NCBI GenBank assembly: GCA_024399065.1
Contig: JAKSIB010000015.1
Span: 1 to 64,000 of the forward strand
Source of the DNA: Fibrobacter sp.
GTDB taxonomy: Bacteria > Fibrobacterota > Fibrobacteria > Fibrobacterales > Fibrobacteraceae
DNA length: 64,000 nucleotides
Direction: 5' to 3'
This document shows, in pieces, positions 52,559-61,101 of the stretch. The notes under the pieces are model-generated. The model did not search any database. It saw only the letters and a list, made by a program, of their open reading frames with translations, and was not told the DNA's origin. The position numbers were made by a program, and so were the translations under genes. Numbering within the stretch: position 1 is the stretch's first letter; the number at the start of each line of letters is the position of its first letter.

Positions 52559-54991
52559 ATGAATTCTATCATCAAAGACTCGCAGATGTTTTTGGCCTAT
52601 AAGATTGCGTTGCAGAATAGTTTCAATAATGTCAAGGTGTCTACACAGCATAAAAATGCTAACAATATCGTGTACGGCGACATTAACCTGAATGGCGACG
52701 TCAATTCTGGCGGAAAGCTGGTTATTGTGCGTGCAAACGACAATACCGACGCAGTCCCCAAAATTGTGTTTGACGACGGCACACCCAGTATCGATCTTGC
52801 GCTCAGTCCATCGAACAAGCGTATGCTTAGCGATCAGACAATAGAAGCTCTGTCAGAGAAATATAATCCAGTTAGCATTCCGGGAACACTGACTATCGGT
52901 GCTATAGCTAAAAAGATTGTTGACGCAACTACAGCTATCCTATCAATTGATGCGAGCATGCGTTCTTTAGGTGACGATGATCTTGAGGAAGATGGTGACG
53001 CTGAAAGCGGCGACCATGAATTGATTCCGGAGAATTACTGGAATATCTATGGATGTGTCCCGCCTGATGCAAAGAATACAACATTTTATGTAACCAACCG
53101 TGAAACCGGCGAACAGATTGATTTAAGTCATTTCGGAAAGCATACGCCGGGCTATGAATGGCTGACCGAGACTGTTGACGCTACTACTGAAGCTAATTTC
53201 GATATCAGTGCGGCGTACCAGACCGAACATTCGCATAATGTCGAGTTCGTAAAATTGTATCGTTGTGTAATGACGAGCAACAATGAACTGCATATATATC
53301 GTTACATTACCAGAACAAGAAGTTATTTGCCGGACGGAACCATGGTTTATGACCCGCAAAAGCTTGCCAGTTCGGGGGACGTTGTCGTGAAGCATCTTAC
53401 GTCATTAAGTGCAGCGTCATTATTCCAAGAATTGTTTGGTAAGTCTGAGTTTGATAAAAATGGCGATTATGTCGAAACAAAGGGTGTTCTGTCTAATATC
53501 ATGCACAATGCCGTTGACACGCCATACGCCGCCCCTAGCTACACCAATGATACACATGTCATAATGATCCATGATGTAAACCCCAAGGAGCTTCCTCGAC
53601 AGTTGCGCCATAATAAATATGAAAGTATCGAAACGCAAGTAAATAATTTGGTGGCATCGATGTATTCAGGCGCAAAGGTGACGTTCGAGGTATCCGACCG
53701 TGTTATGCTTGGCAAGGCGCAGGCCATGATACAGAATCCAGATAATCCTAAGGCACGCATGACCATGGGTAATACTACATTAAACATGTATTGCAATGGT
53801 ACATTGATTGCCAAGCTTGGAATGTATGCCAATAAGCAGTTGTCTACGGATGATTACCTGATCATCACAGACAAATCTACCGCCTGCGCAGCGTCAGTGA
53901 TTCGTTCTATTAGTTATAGTAATGGTGTGTCGTTTTCCATCCCGCATTTTAACATGTCCTACAAGAATGCGATTGGATTACTTGCATCGACTGCAGTATG
54001 CTATATGGCTTATTATGACCTGAAACGTTATTTCCAGAAAGCCAACAAGCATGAATTCGCTTACGTTGAACCTAAATTTGATTCTACTGTGTATCAATGT
54101 GCGGTCACACTAACAATAAAATCCAATTTCAGCTCCGCCACTCCGCTGAACTTCCGTGCGTTGGCAGAATCTGGTAATGGCCTTAGCATAGTCAGAGTAT
54201 CGGACACCGGATCTCATATAAATGACTTTGACCCGGTTAGTACAAAACAATACAATGATGATGACTCGGCTATAGCACGAAACATCATTGACATCATTGA
54301 TGACCCGCAGGATGATAATGACAAAATATTCTCTAACATGATTCACAAACGCTGCAATGAATATGAACGTTTTACAACGGGCGAGCATCGTGAAATCGAC
54401 AGGAAGGGTAATCGTGAATCTGGTGATACTACTACTGATATTGCCATTGATGAAAAGATGTCGCACTTTGAACTCGGTCAGGAAACTGAACTGCTTGCAT
54501 TACTAAAGACTGTGGTAAATGCGTTCGCAAACACCTTTAATAAGTTTGAAAAGGTCATTGTACCGGGCGAAATCCTCACAACCAGACGCTGGGAAGATGA
54601 AGATGTCACTACTGGGCAAGACAGTCACTGGAAATATGCCGGTTATTCTGTCAAACTGAATAATGGTAGTGGCGGTGATTTGATTGCATGCTATGATCAC
54701 AATGGGGAACCTAAGGTATATTGCCAGTTTGGTGGACACCGAGACAATGTGGTTACATTGGGCGAAAAGGATCAGGCCGGAAATTTTGTACTAGATCCGA
54801 CATTCGTTGAGTGGTATATGCGTGCGCAACATATCCACAATTTTAAGCATCGTATTGCCAACACCGAACCTGAATATAACATGGATGACTACGAAAATTC
54901 ATGGTTCAATACGCTACACGGTTCCCGTGAATCTGAACAGTCGACCGATGATGAGCATCTAGATTCATCCAGTATACCGGGACTTGATTAG
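52559..54991 (+). CDS. Large late protein of unknown function
   Basis: 810 residues, GAGGG upstream. Mostly beta-rich with acidic loops, a possible hydrophobic segment near 470-485 (IGLLASTAVCYMAYY) and an acidic Ser-rich end. It lacks the processing leader of its divergent neighbour. Its late-type promoter and size suggest a virion component. No recognised domain. Confidence 0.75.
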   Translation: MNSIIKDSQMFLAYKIALQNSFNNVKVSTQHKNANNIVYGDINLNGDVNSGGKLVIVRANDNTDAVPKIVFDDGTPSIDLALSPSNKRMLSDQTIEALSEKYNPVSIPGTLTIGAIAKKIVDATTAILSIDASMRSLGDDDLEEDGDAESGDHELIPENYWNIYGCVPPDAKNTTFYVTNRETGEQIDLSHFGKHTPGYEWLTETVDATTEANFDISAAYQTEHSHNVEFVKLYRCVMTSNNELHIYRYITRTRSYLPDGTMVYDPQKLASSGDVVVKHLTSLSAASLFQELFGKSEFDKNGDYVETKGVLSNIMHNAVDTPYAAPSYTNDTHVIMIHDVNPKELPRQLRHNKYESIETQVNNLVASMYSGAKVTFEVSDRVMLGKAQAMIQNPDNPKARMTMGNTTLNMYCNGTLIAKLGMYANKQLSTDDYLIITDKSTACAASVIRSISYSNGVSFSIPHFNMSYKNAIGLLASTAVCYMAYYDLKRYFQKANKHEFAYVEPKFDSTVYQCAVTLTIKSNFSSATPLNFRALAESGNGLSIVRVSDTGSHINDFDPVSTKQYNDDDSAIARNIIDIIDDPQDDNDKIFSNMIHKRCNEYERFTTGEHREIDRKGNRESGDTTTDIAIDEKMSHFELGQETELLALLKTVVNAFANTFNKFEKVIVPGEILTTRRWEDEDVTTGQDSHWKYAGYSVKLNNGSGGDLIACYDHNGEPKVYCQFGGHRDNVVTLGEKDQAGNFVLDPTFVEWYMRAQHIHNFKHRIANTEPEYNMDDYENSWFNTLHGSRESEQSTDDEHLDSSSIPGLD

Positions 54992-54993
54992 TC

Positions 54994-55022
54994 TTGACAA
55001 ATATGCCTCTGTGTTCTATATT
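54994..55022 (+). promoter_or_regulatory. Sigma70-like promoter
   Basis: TTGACA (54994-54999), 17-nt spacer, TATATT (55017-55022). Confidence 0.8.
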
Positions 55023-55041
55023 TAGACCCAGAGGTATTTTT

Positions 55042-55425
55042 ATGTCTAAAGCTAGTGAAATGTATTCTATTGCGGTTGCAGCACGTTCGAAGTCAAGTGC
55101 GCAAGCCAAGTATGAAAATATGCTTGAACGTCTTCAGGAAGGCGCCAAAGCAGGTCGTACCGAAGCCAATATCCCAATCATGAAGAAAATCATGTTTGAA
55201 ACCATGGCGTCACAACTCAAAGCAAATGGTGCTGAATTGCCGGATACCTATGCGGATGATGAATATGACGCACAGTACAAGATTCTTGATATGTTTAGGG
55301 CCGACGGGTTTGATGTGAATGTCGAAAAGAAGACCAATCTGATCCTGCTTGGCAATGAAAACAATGATTCTGACCCCTACACTGAAGCGAATGCCACCGT
55401 GTCGTGGGATGGAAAGACAGAATAA
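55042..55425 (+). CDS. Hypothetical protein
   Basis: 127 residues from the ATG at 55042 (AGAGG upstream). Helical first two thirds, acidic polar end. No family recognised. Confidence 0.7.
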   Translation: MSKASEMYSIAVAARSKSSAQAKYENMLERLQEGAKAGRTEANIPIMKKIMFETMASQLKANGAELPDTYADDEYDAQYKILDMFRADGFDVNVEKKTNLILLGNENNDSDPYTEANATVSWDGKTE

Positions 55426-55451
55426 CGGCAGTTTACCTCTGCAAATGAAAA

Positions 55452-55482
55452 CGGCGAGTTCCATCTGGGACTCGCCGATTTT
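55452..55482. terminator. Bidirectional terminator
   Basis: 11-bp stem cggcgagttcc / gggactcgccg, with a T-run after it on the plus strand, between convergent genes. Confidence 0.8.
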
Positions 55483-55499
55483 AATTGTACCGAGCTTGG

Positions 55500-57221
55500 T
55501 TAGAAGGTATAATTCTTTATGACGCTGTTTCCAGCACCCTTGACACCATTATAAGCCTGTTTTAGATAGCCCTTAATACCGCCGCCTTCTTTCTTATCTT
55601 GATCTTTATCCTTGTCATCGTCGCCGCCCATAGTGAAGTCATCTTCTCCCGGATCGTCGCCGTCCTGACCATTCTGGCCATTCTGGCCAAAGCCAAGTTC
55701 TTTTTGACGGTATCGGATTGCATTATTCATATCTTTAAGAACGAATCGTTCAATCTGATGTTCAGTATTTTCATCAAGCTTGCCATCATAGGGCTTTGTG
55801 ACGGCCTCCTTGTATTTTTCAACAAGTTCATTGAGTTGTTCTTCATTGACGTCGCCGTTACTTTCGTCAATGCAGTCCTCAGCTTCATTGCGGGCAACTG
55901 CACTGTAGTTTCGCTTATAATCGTTGATCATTGAGCGCAGCATGTCATTTTGATCCATGTCCTTAGCGGGTTCTTTGGCCGGTTCGGGTTCTTTGGTATC
56001 CTTACCCGGTTCAGATGCTTCAGGTGGATTAGTGGCTGTATTCAGCTTATATTCATCCGCATGCTTCTGGAGGTCCTGCTTTAGCTGTTCGGCATATTCA
56101 GGCTTTTTAAATTTATTGTCCTTGGCATAGCCCTCGATTACCGGGAAGAACTTATTTTTCAGCACGTCGTTTTTTGCTGTGTTTGCTTCCTCGTCGGTCT
56201 TATATTCTTTTTTACCCAAGTATTCAAGATGCTTATCCAGTCCGGCAATCCATTGGTCACGAAGCTTCTCGTAATCTTCGTCCACATCGTGTTCAGGTGG
56301 TTCCGGAGTATCGTCCGCATCTGGCTTCGTATCATCGCCGGACCCATCGCTGGACTCATCAGGGACATCCTCATTCTTGGCATCGCCCATGTCATATTTA
56401 TCAGCATATTCTTCAAGTTTTTTCTTGATGTCGTCACCCTGTTCCTCGGTGAGTTTGCTGCGTTTGTTCTGTACATTTTTATCGACTGCAGCCTTTTGCT
56501 TGTCTACAGCTTCCTGTTTCTTCTGGGCAATCTCCTGCTCAGTCATGTCAGGGTTGGACTGGCGTTCGTCCTTGATTGCAGCAAGATCCTTATCCAATTC
56601 GCTGATATAATTGGCACCAATGCGATCAGCATACTGATTCTGCTTATCCTGTTCCTTCTGGCGTTCCATTTCTTCACGTTCTGCAGCAGTCGGGACAGTT
56701 TCATCTGGATTGTTCTGAAGAGTATTTTTTGTATAATCCAGCATGCCATTAAGAACTTTCTGAAATACACTGCGGGCCGAATCGATATTTTTCGATGTAA
56801 TATGTGTGGCTTCTTCAAGTTCTGTTTTTTTTAGTTTTTGCTTGGCATTATAAGCAAGATACTTTACGTTCAGGGTGATTTTATTGTCATCGATCGAAAT
56901 CGCTTTTTTAGCCGATGAGTCCATCACGATATAGTAATCTTCCCCGCCGATATTTACAGTGATTTCGTGTGCATCCGCATTCTGTCCAAAAATCTGGCGG
57001 AATAATGCGCCACGATTTCCAGACTGCGTATTGGTTGTATCAAATGCAGCTTCAATGGCCGACATTATCGCCTGATTTGTTTCAGTATTCTTCTTTTTAC
57101 TTGTCTGTGTGTCGGCCTCAAACATCGCATTGTACATATGCTGGTTGGGGTTCGACTCATTTTTTGACTCGAATATCATATCGAACTTGTCGAGCAGATC
57201 ATAGGACATATCAATAATCAT
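55500..57221 (-). CDS. Acidic coiled-coil protein with processing leader
   Basis: 573 residues from 57221 (GAAGG upstream). The leader ends AMFE|A at residue 36 (31 if started at the fifth codon after Met). The rest is extremely charged: a globular part to about 130, long Glu/Lys/Gln coiled coil, acidic Asp/Pro linkers, and a Gly/Asp-rich end. The composition resembles scaffold or core proteins of T4-like heads, which are removed by the prohead protease. This is inference from composition, leader and the late-type promoter at 57247. Confidence 0.7.
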   Translation of the reverse strand: MIIDMSYDLLDKFDMIFESKNESNPNQHMYNAMFEADTQTSKKKNTETNQAIMSAIEAAFDTTNTQSGNRGALFRQIFGQNADAHEITVNIGGEDYYIVMDSSAKKAISIDDNKITLNVKYLAYNAKQKLKKTELEEATHITSKNIDSARSVFQKVLNGMLDYTKNTLQNNPDETVPTAAEREEMERQKEQDKQNQYADRIGANYISELDKDLAAIKDERQSNPDMTEQEIAQKKQEAVDKQKAAVDKNVQNKRSKLTEEQGDDIKKKLEEYADKYDMGDAKNEDVPDESSDGSGDDTKPDADDTPEPPEHDVDEDYEKLRDQWIAGLDKHLEYLGKKEYKTDEEANTAKNDVLKNKFFPVIEGYAKDNKFKKPEYAEQLKQDLQKHADEYKLNTATNPPEASEPGKDTKEPEPAKEPAKDMDQNDMLRSMINDYKRNYSAVARNEAEDCIDESNGDVNEEQLNELVEKYKEAVTKPYDGKLDENTEHQIERFVLKDMNNAIRYRQKELGFGQNGQNGQDGDDPGEDDFTMGGDDDKDKDQDKKEGGGIKGYLKQAYNGVKGAGNSVIKNYTF

Positions 57222-57246
57222 AAAATCACCTTCATTGAGTACCTAT

Positions 57247-57254
57247 AGTTTATA
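57247..57254 (-). promoter_or_regulatory. Late-type promoter, leftward
   Basis: TATAAACT on the minus strand, 25 nt before the ATG at 57221. Confidence 0.65.
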
Positions 57255-57257
57255 ACA

Positions 57258-57280
57258 AAAGCCCCGTAATCGGGGCTCAT
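57258..57280 (-). terminator. Terminator of the glf-like gene
   Basis: Stem agccccg / cggggct followed on the minus strand by tttgttat. Confidence 0.75.
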
Positions 57281-57296
57281 TGTTAACAGGTTTCTT

Positions 57297-58463
57297 CTAC
57301 CATCGCAAGCGCATGTTTGATTCTTCTTCTACGATAGCAAACGCATGCTTGATCGCATCGTCCATGTCCATGTATGAATATGTACCCAAACGTCCGACGA
57401 ACTTTACACTTTTACGCATTATCTCGGATGAATTGTGCAGTTCGACATATCTTCGATACAGCTCATTATTCGCACTGTTGTTGATCGGGTAATATGGCTC
57501 TGCCCCGGGTTTCCATGGTGCCGGGTATTCCGTACTCACGATTGTCGTTGGTGTCTTTACCGATGGGTTGAACCATTTATGCTCGATTGTGCGTGTATAT
57601 TTCTGAGAATGTGTAGTATAGTTGAATACTGCATTGCCTTGCTTGTTTTCAGTCTTGTATTCTCGGTCGGTAAATTTTACAGTTCGATAGTCCAAATGAC
57701 CATATTCATAATCATAAAATTCATCGATGCATCCTGAATAAAAAGTCCTGTGCCGCACTGTTGTCATGCATTTAGCTTGTTCGCCGCCTACGCCGGTTTC
57801 CACCCTGATGAGTGGGTGGGTAAGCATATTCTGGATAATAGCAGTATATCCGTCGTCAGGGATCACCTGATAGGTGTCATTAAAATAATTGTTATCGTAG
57901 GACATGCGTAGAGGCAGACGCTTGATAATATCCGGCGGAAGATCGGTGCATTTGCACCCCCATTGCTTTTCAGTATAGTCACGTATCAGCAAAGAATATA
58001 TTGTACGGCCGACCATTGATATTGCCTGCTCTTCCAGATTGCGTGGGTTCTTTACATGGGCGATCTTGCGTTCGGCATTTAAAATGCGTGTGGCGTCCGC
58101 CGGCGTCACGCAGTTAGGGAATATCTGTGCGAACGTATTCATGTTGAACGGCATATTGACGGCCTTTGGTAGGCCATCTTCTCCCTTAGTGATAGCGATC
58201 GGGCTGTTGATAAACGGATGGAACTTGCCGAAGGATGTGATAAAGTTGTATACCTCCTCGTCGCTGGTATGGAATATGTGGGCGCCGTATTTATGCACAT
58301 GTATACCGTTAACCTGTTCAGTATAGCAATTCCCGGCGACATGCTGCCTACGGTCACAGACGAGGACGCTGTATCCTTGGTTGGCAAGAAGGTTGGCGAT
58401 TGTGGCACATGTAATGCCTGCGCCGACACAAAGGTAATCAACTGTTAAAGGTTCTGTTATCAT
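57297..58463 (-). CDS. glf: UDP-galactopyranose mutase
   Basis: 388 residues, AGGAG upstream. FAD-binding GAGITCATIANLLA near 13-26, substrate block Y-G-A-H-I-F-H-T near 59, and R-D-Y-T-E-K-Q-W-G near 160, hallmarks of the mutase. It interconverts UDP-galactopyranose and UDP-galactofuranose, supplying Galf for surface glycans. It suits the many transferases in this window. Its last codons overlap an imperfect 25-nt tandem duplication, so the final ~8 residues may be new. Confidence 0.93.
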   Translation of the reverse strand: MITEPLTVDYLCVGAGITCATIANLLANQGYSVLVCDRRQHVAGNCYTEQVNGIHVHKYGAHIFHTSDEEVYNFITSFGKFHPFINSPIAITKGEDGLPKAVNMPFNMNTFAQIFPNCVTPADATRILNAERKIAHVKNPRNLEEQAISMVGRTIYSLLIRDYTEKQWGCKCTDLPPDIIKRLPLRMSYDNNYFNDTYQVIPDDGYTAIIQNMLTHPLIRVETGVGGEQAKCMTTVRHRTFYSGCIDEFYDYEYGHLDYRTVKFTDREYKTENKQGNAVFNYTTHSQKYTRTIEHKWFNPSVKTPTTIVSTEYPAPWKPGAEPYYPINNSANNELYRRYVELHNSSEIMRKSVKFVGRLGTYSYMDMDDAIKHAFAIVEEESNMRLRW

Positions 58464-58488
58464 ATTAAACTCCTACAGAAAATATAGT

Positions 58489-58496
58489 TATAAACA
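58489..58496 (+). promoter_or_regulatory. Variant late-type motif TATAAACA
   Basis: One mismatch to TATAAACT, 24 nt before the endolysin ATG. Confidence 0.45.
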
Positions 58497-58520
58497 CTTG
58501 TAGATACAAGGAGGTATAGT

Positions 58521-59507
58521 ATGACACCCGAAAAAATTGCAGACCGTGAATATTCATTTGCCCTGAAGCTGATCGACTCTGCTGCGACCCAGTTTACTGC
58601 AGGCGAAAAAATAAATATAGGTGGCGATGTTTTCATCACTCCACTAACAGCACCGCATGATTCGTATTATTACAAGGCAAAAACCAAAAAGACTCAGATC
58701 TGCCTGCACTTTACTGCAGGGGTTCTTCCGGGTGACATTTCGGCGTTGAGTAAACCGAATAACCATGTGTCAGTACCATTTGTCGTTGCTCGTGACGGCA
58801 ATATCTATCAGCTGTTCGACCCCGATTACTGGTCATACCACTTGGGCTCGGCAGCTATCGGCGGAAACGGAGTTATGTCCAAAATGTCGATCGGCATAGA
58901 AATTTCTAATTACGGTCCTATGAAACTGCAGGGGGACAAGTTCATCGACGCATACGGAAGCACATATACGTCTGACCCGTCGTTCATCGAGAATGTGTCG
59001 TACAGAGGATATGACTATTATGCTAAGATGACTGACTGCCAGATCGACTCGGTATGCTATCTGATCAAGTATCTATGCGATAAATTTGACATCCCCGACA
59101 TATTTAAGGAAGATATCGGCAATGTATTCGGTTCTCCGTCTGATGCAAAGTTGTTTACCGGAATCATGTGCCACAGCGACGTTCGTGCTGACAAGTTTGA
59201 TTGGCCGCCTGAGATTGCTTTGCAGGTAAAGAACCGTTATGACGAATTGTTCCACAAAGTGATTTCGGTTGAATGTCCGCCCGAACCCGAACCCGAACCT
59301 GAACCGGAATTACCGGTCGCCGCCGATCACGGTGCAGACGATAAGCCACTATCTGAATTGCATGAATTTACAGTTGGAGAGAATGCAGCCGGCGATCCAG
59401 TTGTTGTTGACAAAACTGCGGAGTCTGAACCCAGCGCAGTCAAAAAATCTGTGCTTCAGAAGATCCTTGATATACTTTTGGGGTTGTTTAAATCACGTCA
59501 GAAATAA
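58521..59507 (+). CDS. N-acetylmuramoyl-L-alanine amidase, endolysin candidate
   Basis: 328 residues, AAGGAGG upstream. An Amidase_2/PGRP-type domain at about 45-235 has zinc ligands in L-H-F-T-A-G near 64 and M-C-H-S-D-V-R-A-D-K near 218. It cleaves the bond between muramic acid and L-Ala. A Pro-Glu repeat linker (about 255-263) leads to a C-terminal amphipathic helix (VLQKILDILLGLFKSRQK) that could touch or disrupt the membrane. The late-like promoter fits lysis. Confidence 0.88.
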   Translation: MTPEKIADREYSFALKLIDSAATQFTAGEKINIGGDVFITPLTAPHDSYYYKAKTKKTQICLHFTAGVLPGDISALSKPNNHVSVPFVVARDGNIYQLFDPDYWSYHLGSAAIGGNGVMSKMSIGIEISNYGPMKLQGDKFIDAYGSTYTSDPSFIENVSYRGYDYYAKMTDCQIDSVCYLIKYLCDKFDIPDIFKEDIGNVFGSPSDAKLFTGIMCHSDVRADKFDWPPEIALQVKNRYDELFHKVISVECPPEPEPEPEPELPVAADHGADDKPLSELHEFTVGENAAGDPVVVDKTAESEPSAVKKSVLQKILDILLGLFKSRQK

Positions 59508-59527
59508 TGGAATGATAATCAAAACAG

Positions 59528-59557
59528 GCTCACGTATTGACGACGTGAGCTTTTTTT
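59528..59557 (+). terminator. Rho-independent terminator
   Basis: 8-bp stem gctcacgt / acgtgagc followed by tttttttg. Confidence 0.85.
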
Positions 59558-59565
59558 GTTATATT
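59537..59565 (+). promoter_or_regulatory. Sigma70-like promoter overlapping the terminator
   Basis: TTGACG (59537-59542), 17-nt spacer, TATATT (59560-59565), leading into the split gene at 59583. Confidence 0.55.
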
Positions 59566-59674
59566 GGTGGTGAGGATTAATGATGACTAATGATTACGCT
59601 TAACGGAAAGCCCACGGCTTTAGCCGTGGGATGATGAAACAGGTTGCCAACTAGGAAAAGTTTTTGCAGATTGT

Positions 59675-59682
59675 TATAAACT
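59675..59682 (+). promoter_or_regulatory. Late-type promoter inside TnpB element copy 3
   Basis: TATAAACT at the same place as in copies 1 and 2. Confidence 0.5.
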
Positions 59683-59790
59683 TATTTATGATAAGAGTTC
59701 TTGGCAGTCCTCCTATCAAGGTTAGATTTTAGAATGTCCTCGGAACGCTGACTGCCAATTTTAAGTGTTTCGGGGACATTTTGCTTATCT

Positions 59791-60906
59791 ATGGTTGAAT
59801 TGAAGACATACAAGTACAAGCTGTATAATCGAGATGCGTTGAAGTATCTCGACGGAATACTTGTTATTGCTGGTCGGATATACAACCACTGTATAGCTTT
59901 GCATCGTAGGTACTACGGCATCTACCATAAGATGCTGAACAAGTATCAGTTGCAGAAGCACTTAACCAAATTGAAACGACAGTATCCAGAGTGGAATGAG
60001 GTTCCTTCGCAAGCCGTACAAGATATAACGGATAGAATAGACCGAGCATATAGGTTGTTCTTCTCCAATCTAAAGGCTGGGAAGAAGACTAATCCACCGC
60101 ACTTCCAGAAGACGGCTAAATATCATTCGTTCACGACGAAGCAAGCTGGATATAAGTTCCATGGTTTAAATCGTGTTAAGATAGGCAAGAAAGACTTCCC
60201 CTACTGGAACAGCAGGGATTTCGAAGGCAATGTCAAGACCTTGACCGTCAAACGCAAGAGCAACGGATTCTACATATACGTCGTCGTAGAGCAAGAATGT
60301 ACACAGACAGAGTGGATTAAATCGGGTGAAATCGTTGGTTTTGATTTCAGTCTGCATAACTTTCTCGTAAGTTCTAACGGCGATGATTGCAGTATGCCAA
60401 AGCTACTGCGGAAGAACCTCAATTCTTTAAGGAACTTATCGGAGAAATACCGTAGGTCTAAAGGAAAACGAGGTTCGCTGCGTACATTGCAGAAGCTATA
60501 TGAGAAGGTGGCTAATCAGCGTTTGGACATGCACTGGAAGCTGGCACGGCAAATGTGCCGTGACTACGATGTGATGGTGTTCGAGACGCTAGACTTAGCT
60601 AATATGTCCAAGAAATACAAGAAATCGATGTATGACTTCGGGTTCAACACTTTCTTGGTCATAATTGAGTATGTGGCACATAAGACTGGAAAGACAGTTA
60701 TGTATGCCGATAAATACTTTCCATCGTCACAGCTATGTAGTGAATGTGGCTATCAGAACCATCTATTGAAGGATGTGTCTATCCGTGAATGGACTTGCCC
60801 AGTATGCGGATGTCATCACGATAGAGACCTGAATGCCGCTCGAAACTTATGTAAGGTAGGGGCATCTACCTTTGGGACATGTTGCTCGTATGTAGCAGCT
60901 CCCTGA
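59791..60906 (+). CDS. tnpB: TnpB RNA-guided endonuclease (copy 3)
   Basis: 371 residues. RuvC residues intact (GFDFSLHN, VFETLD, HDRDLNAA) and zinc ribbon C-S-E-C-G / C-P-V-C-G. From about residue 290 the sequence departs from copies 1 and 2 (YFPSSQLCSECGYQNHLL, IREWTCPVCGCHH), then returns to identity at the guide-RNA hairpins. This looks like recombination with a fourth, unseen relative. The reading frame ends YVAAP. Confidence 0.93.
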   Translation: MVELKTYKYKLYNRDALKYLDGILVIAGRIYNHCIALHRRYYGIYHKMLNKYQLQKHLTKLKRQYPEWNEVPSQAVQDITDRIDRAYRLFFSNLKAGKKTNPPHFQKTAKYHSFTTKQAGYKFHGLNRVKIGKKDFPYWNSRDFEGNVKTLTVKRKSNGFYIYVVVEQECTQTEWIKSGEIVGFDFSLHNFLVSSNGDDCSMPKLLRKNLNSLRNLSEKYRRSKGKRGSLRTLQKLYEKVANQRLDMHWKLARQMCRDYDVMVFETLDLANMSKKYKKSMYDFGFNTFLVIIEYVAHKTGKTVMYADKYFPSSQLCSECGYQNHLLKDVSIREWTCPVCGCHHDRDLNAARNLCKVGASTFGTCCSYVAAP

Positions 60907-60938
60907 ATCCCACGACTTTAGTCGTGGGAGTATGTCAA
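60834..60938 (+). ncRNA. Predicted omega-RNA scaffold of TnpB copy 3
   Basis: Same hairpins as in copies 1 and 2. The guide would start aagctcaggtctaatg at 60939, matching the element-free allele of the split gene. Confidence 0.65.
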
Positions 60939-61101
60939 AAGCTCAGGTCTAATGAACAATGGTTGTCCAAGGGTGAACCGTGGCACGGAACGTGCGTGAA
61001 AAGCTGGATGACAGACAGTTCATTGTGTAGTAGTTTAAAATATGGTCTGATCCGGGACGGATCATGCCATGCAAACCAACCTTTGATCACAGGATGTAAA
61101 T

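Larger units (their letters stand above)
59598..60938 (+). mobile_element. IS608-like tnpB-only element, copy 3
   Basis: 1341 bp between TTAC (59594-59597) and TCAA (60935-60938). Left palindrome cccacggc / gccgtggg and right palindrome cccacgac / gtcgtggg are perfect. The 3' part of its tnpB is clearly more diverged than the rest. Confidence 0.92.

Noticed and set aside
3258-60906. Inactive (TldR-like) TnpB repressors
   Set aside because: All four proteins keep the RuvC Asp, Glu and Asp residues, so nuclease-dead repressors are unlikely.
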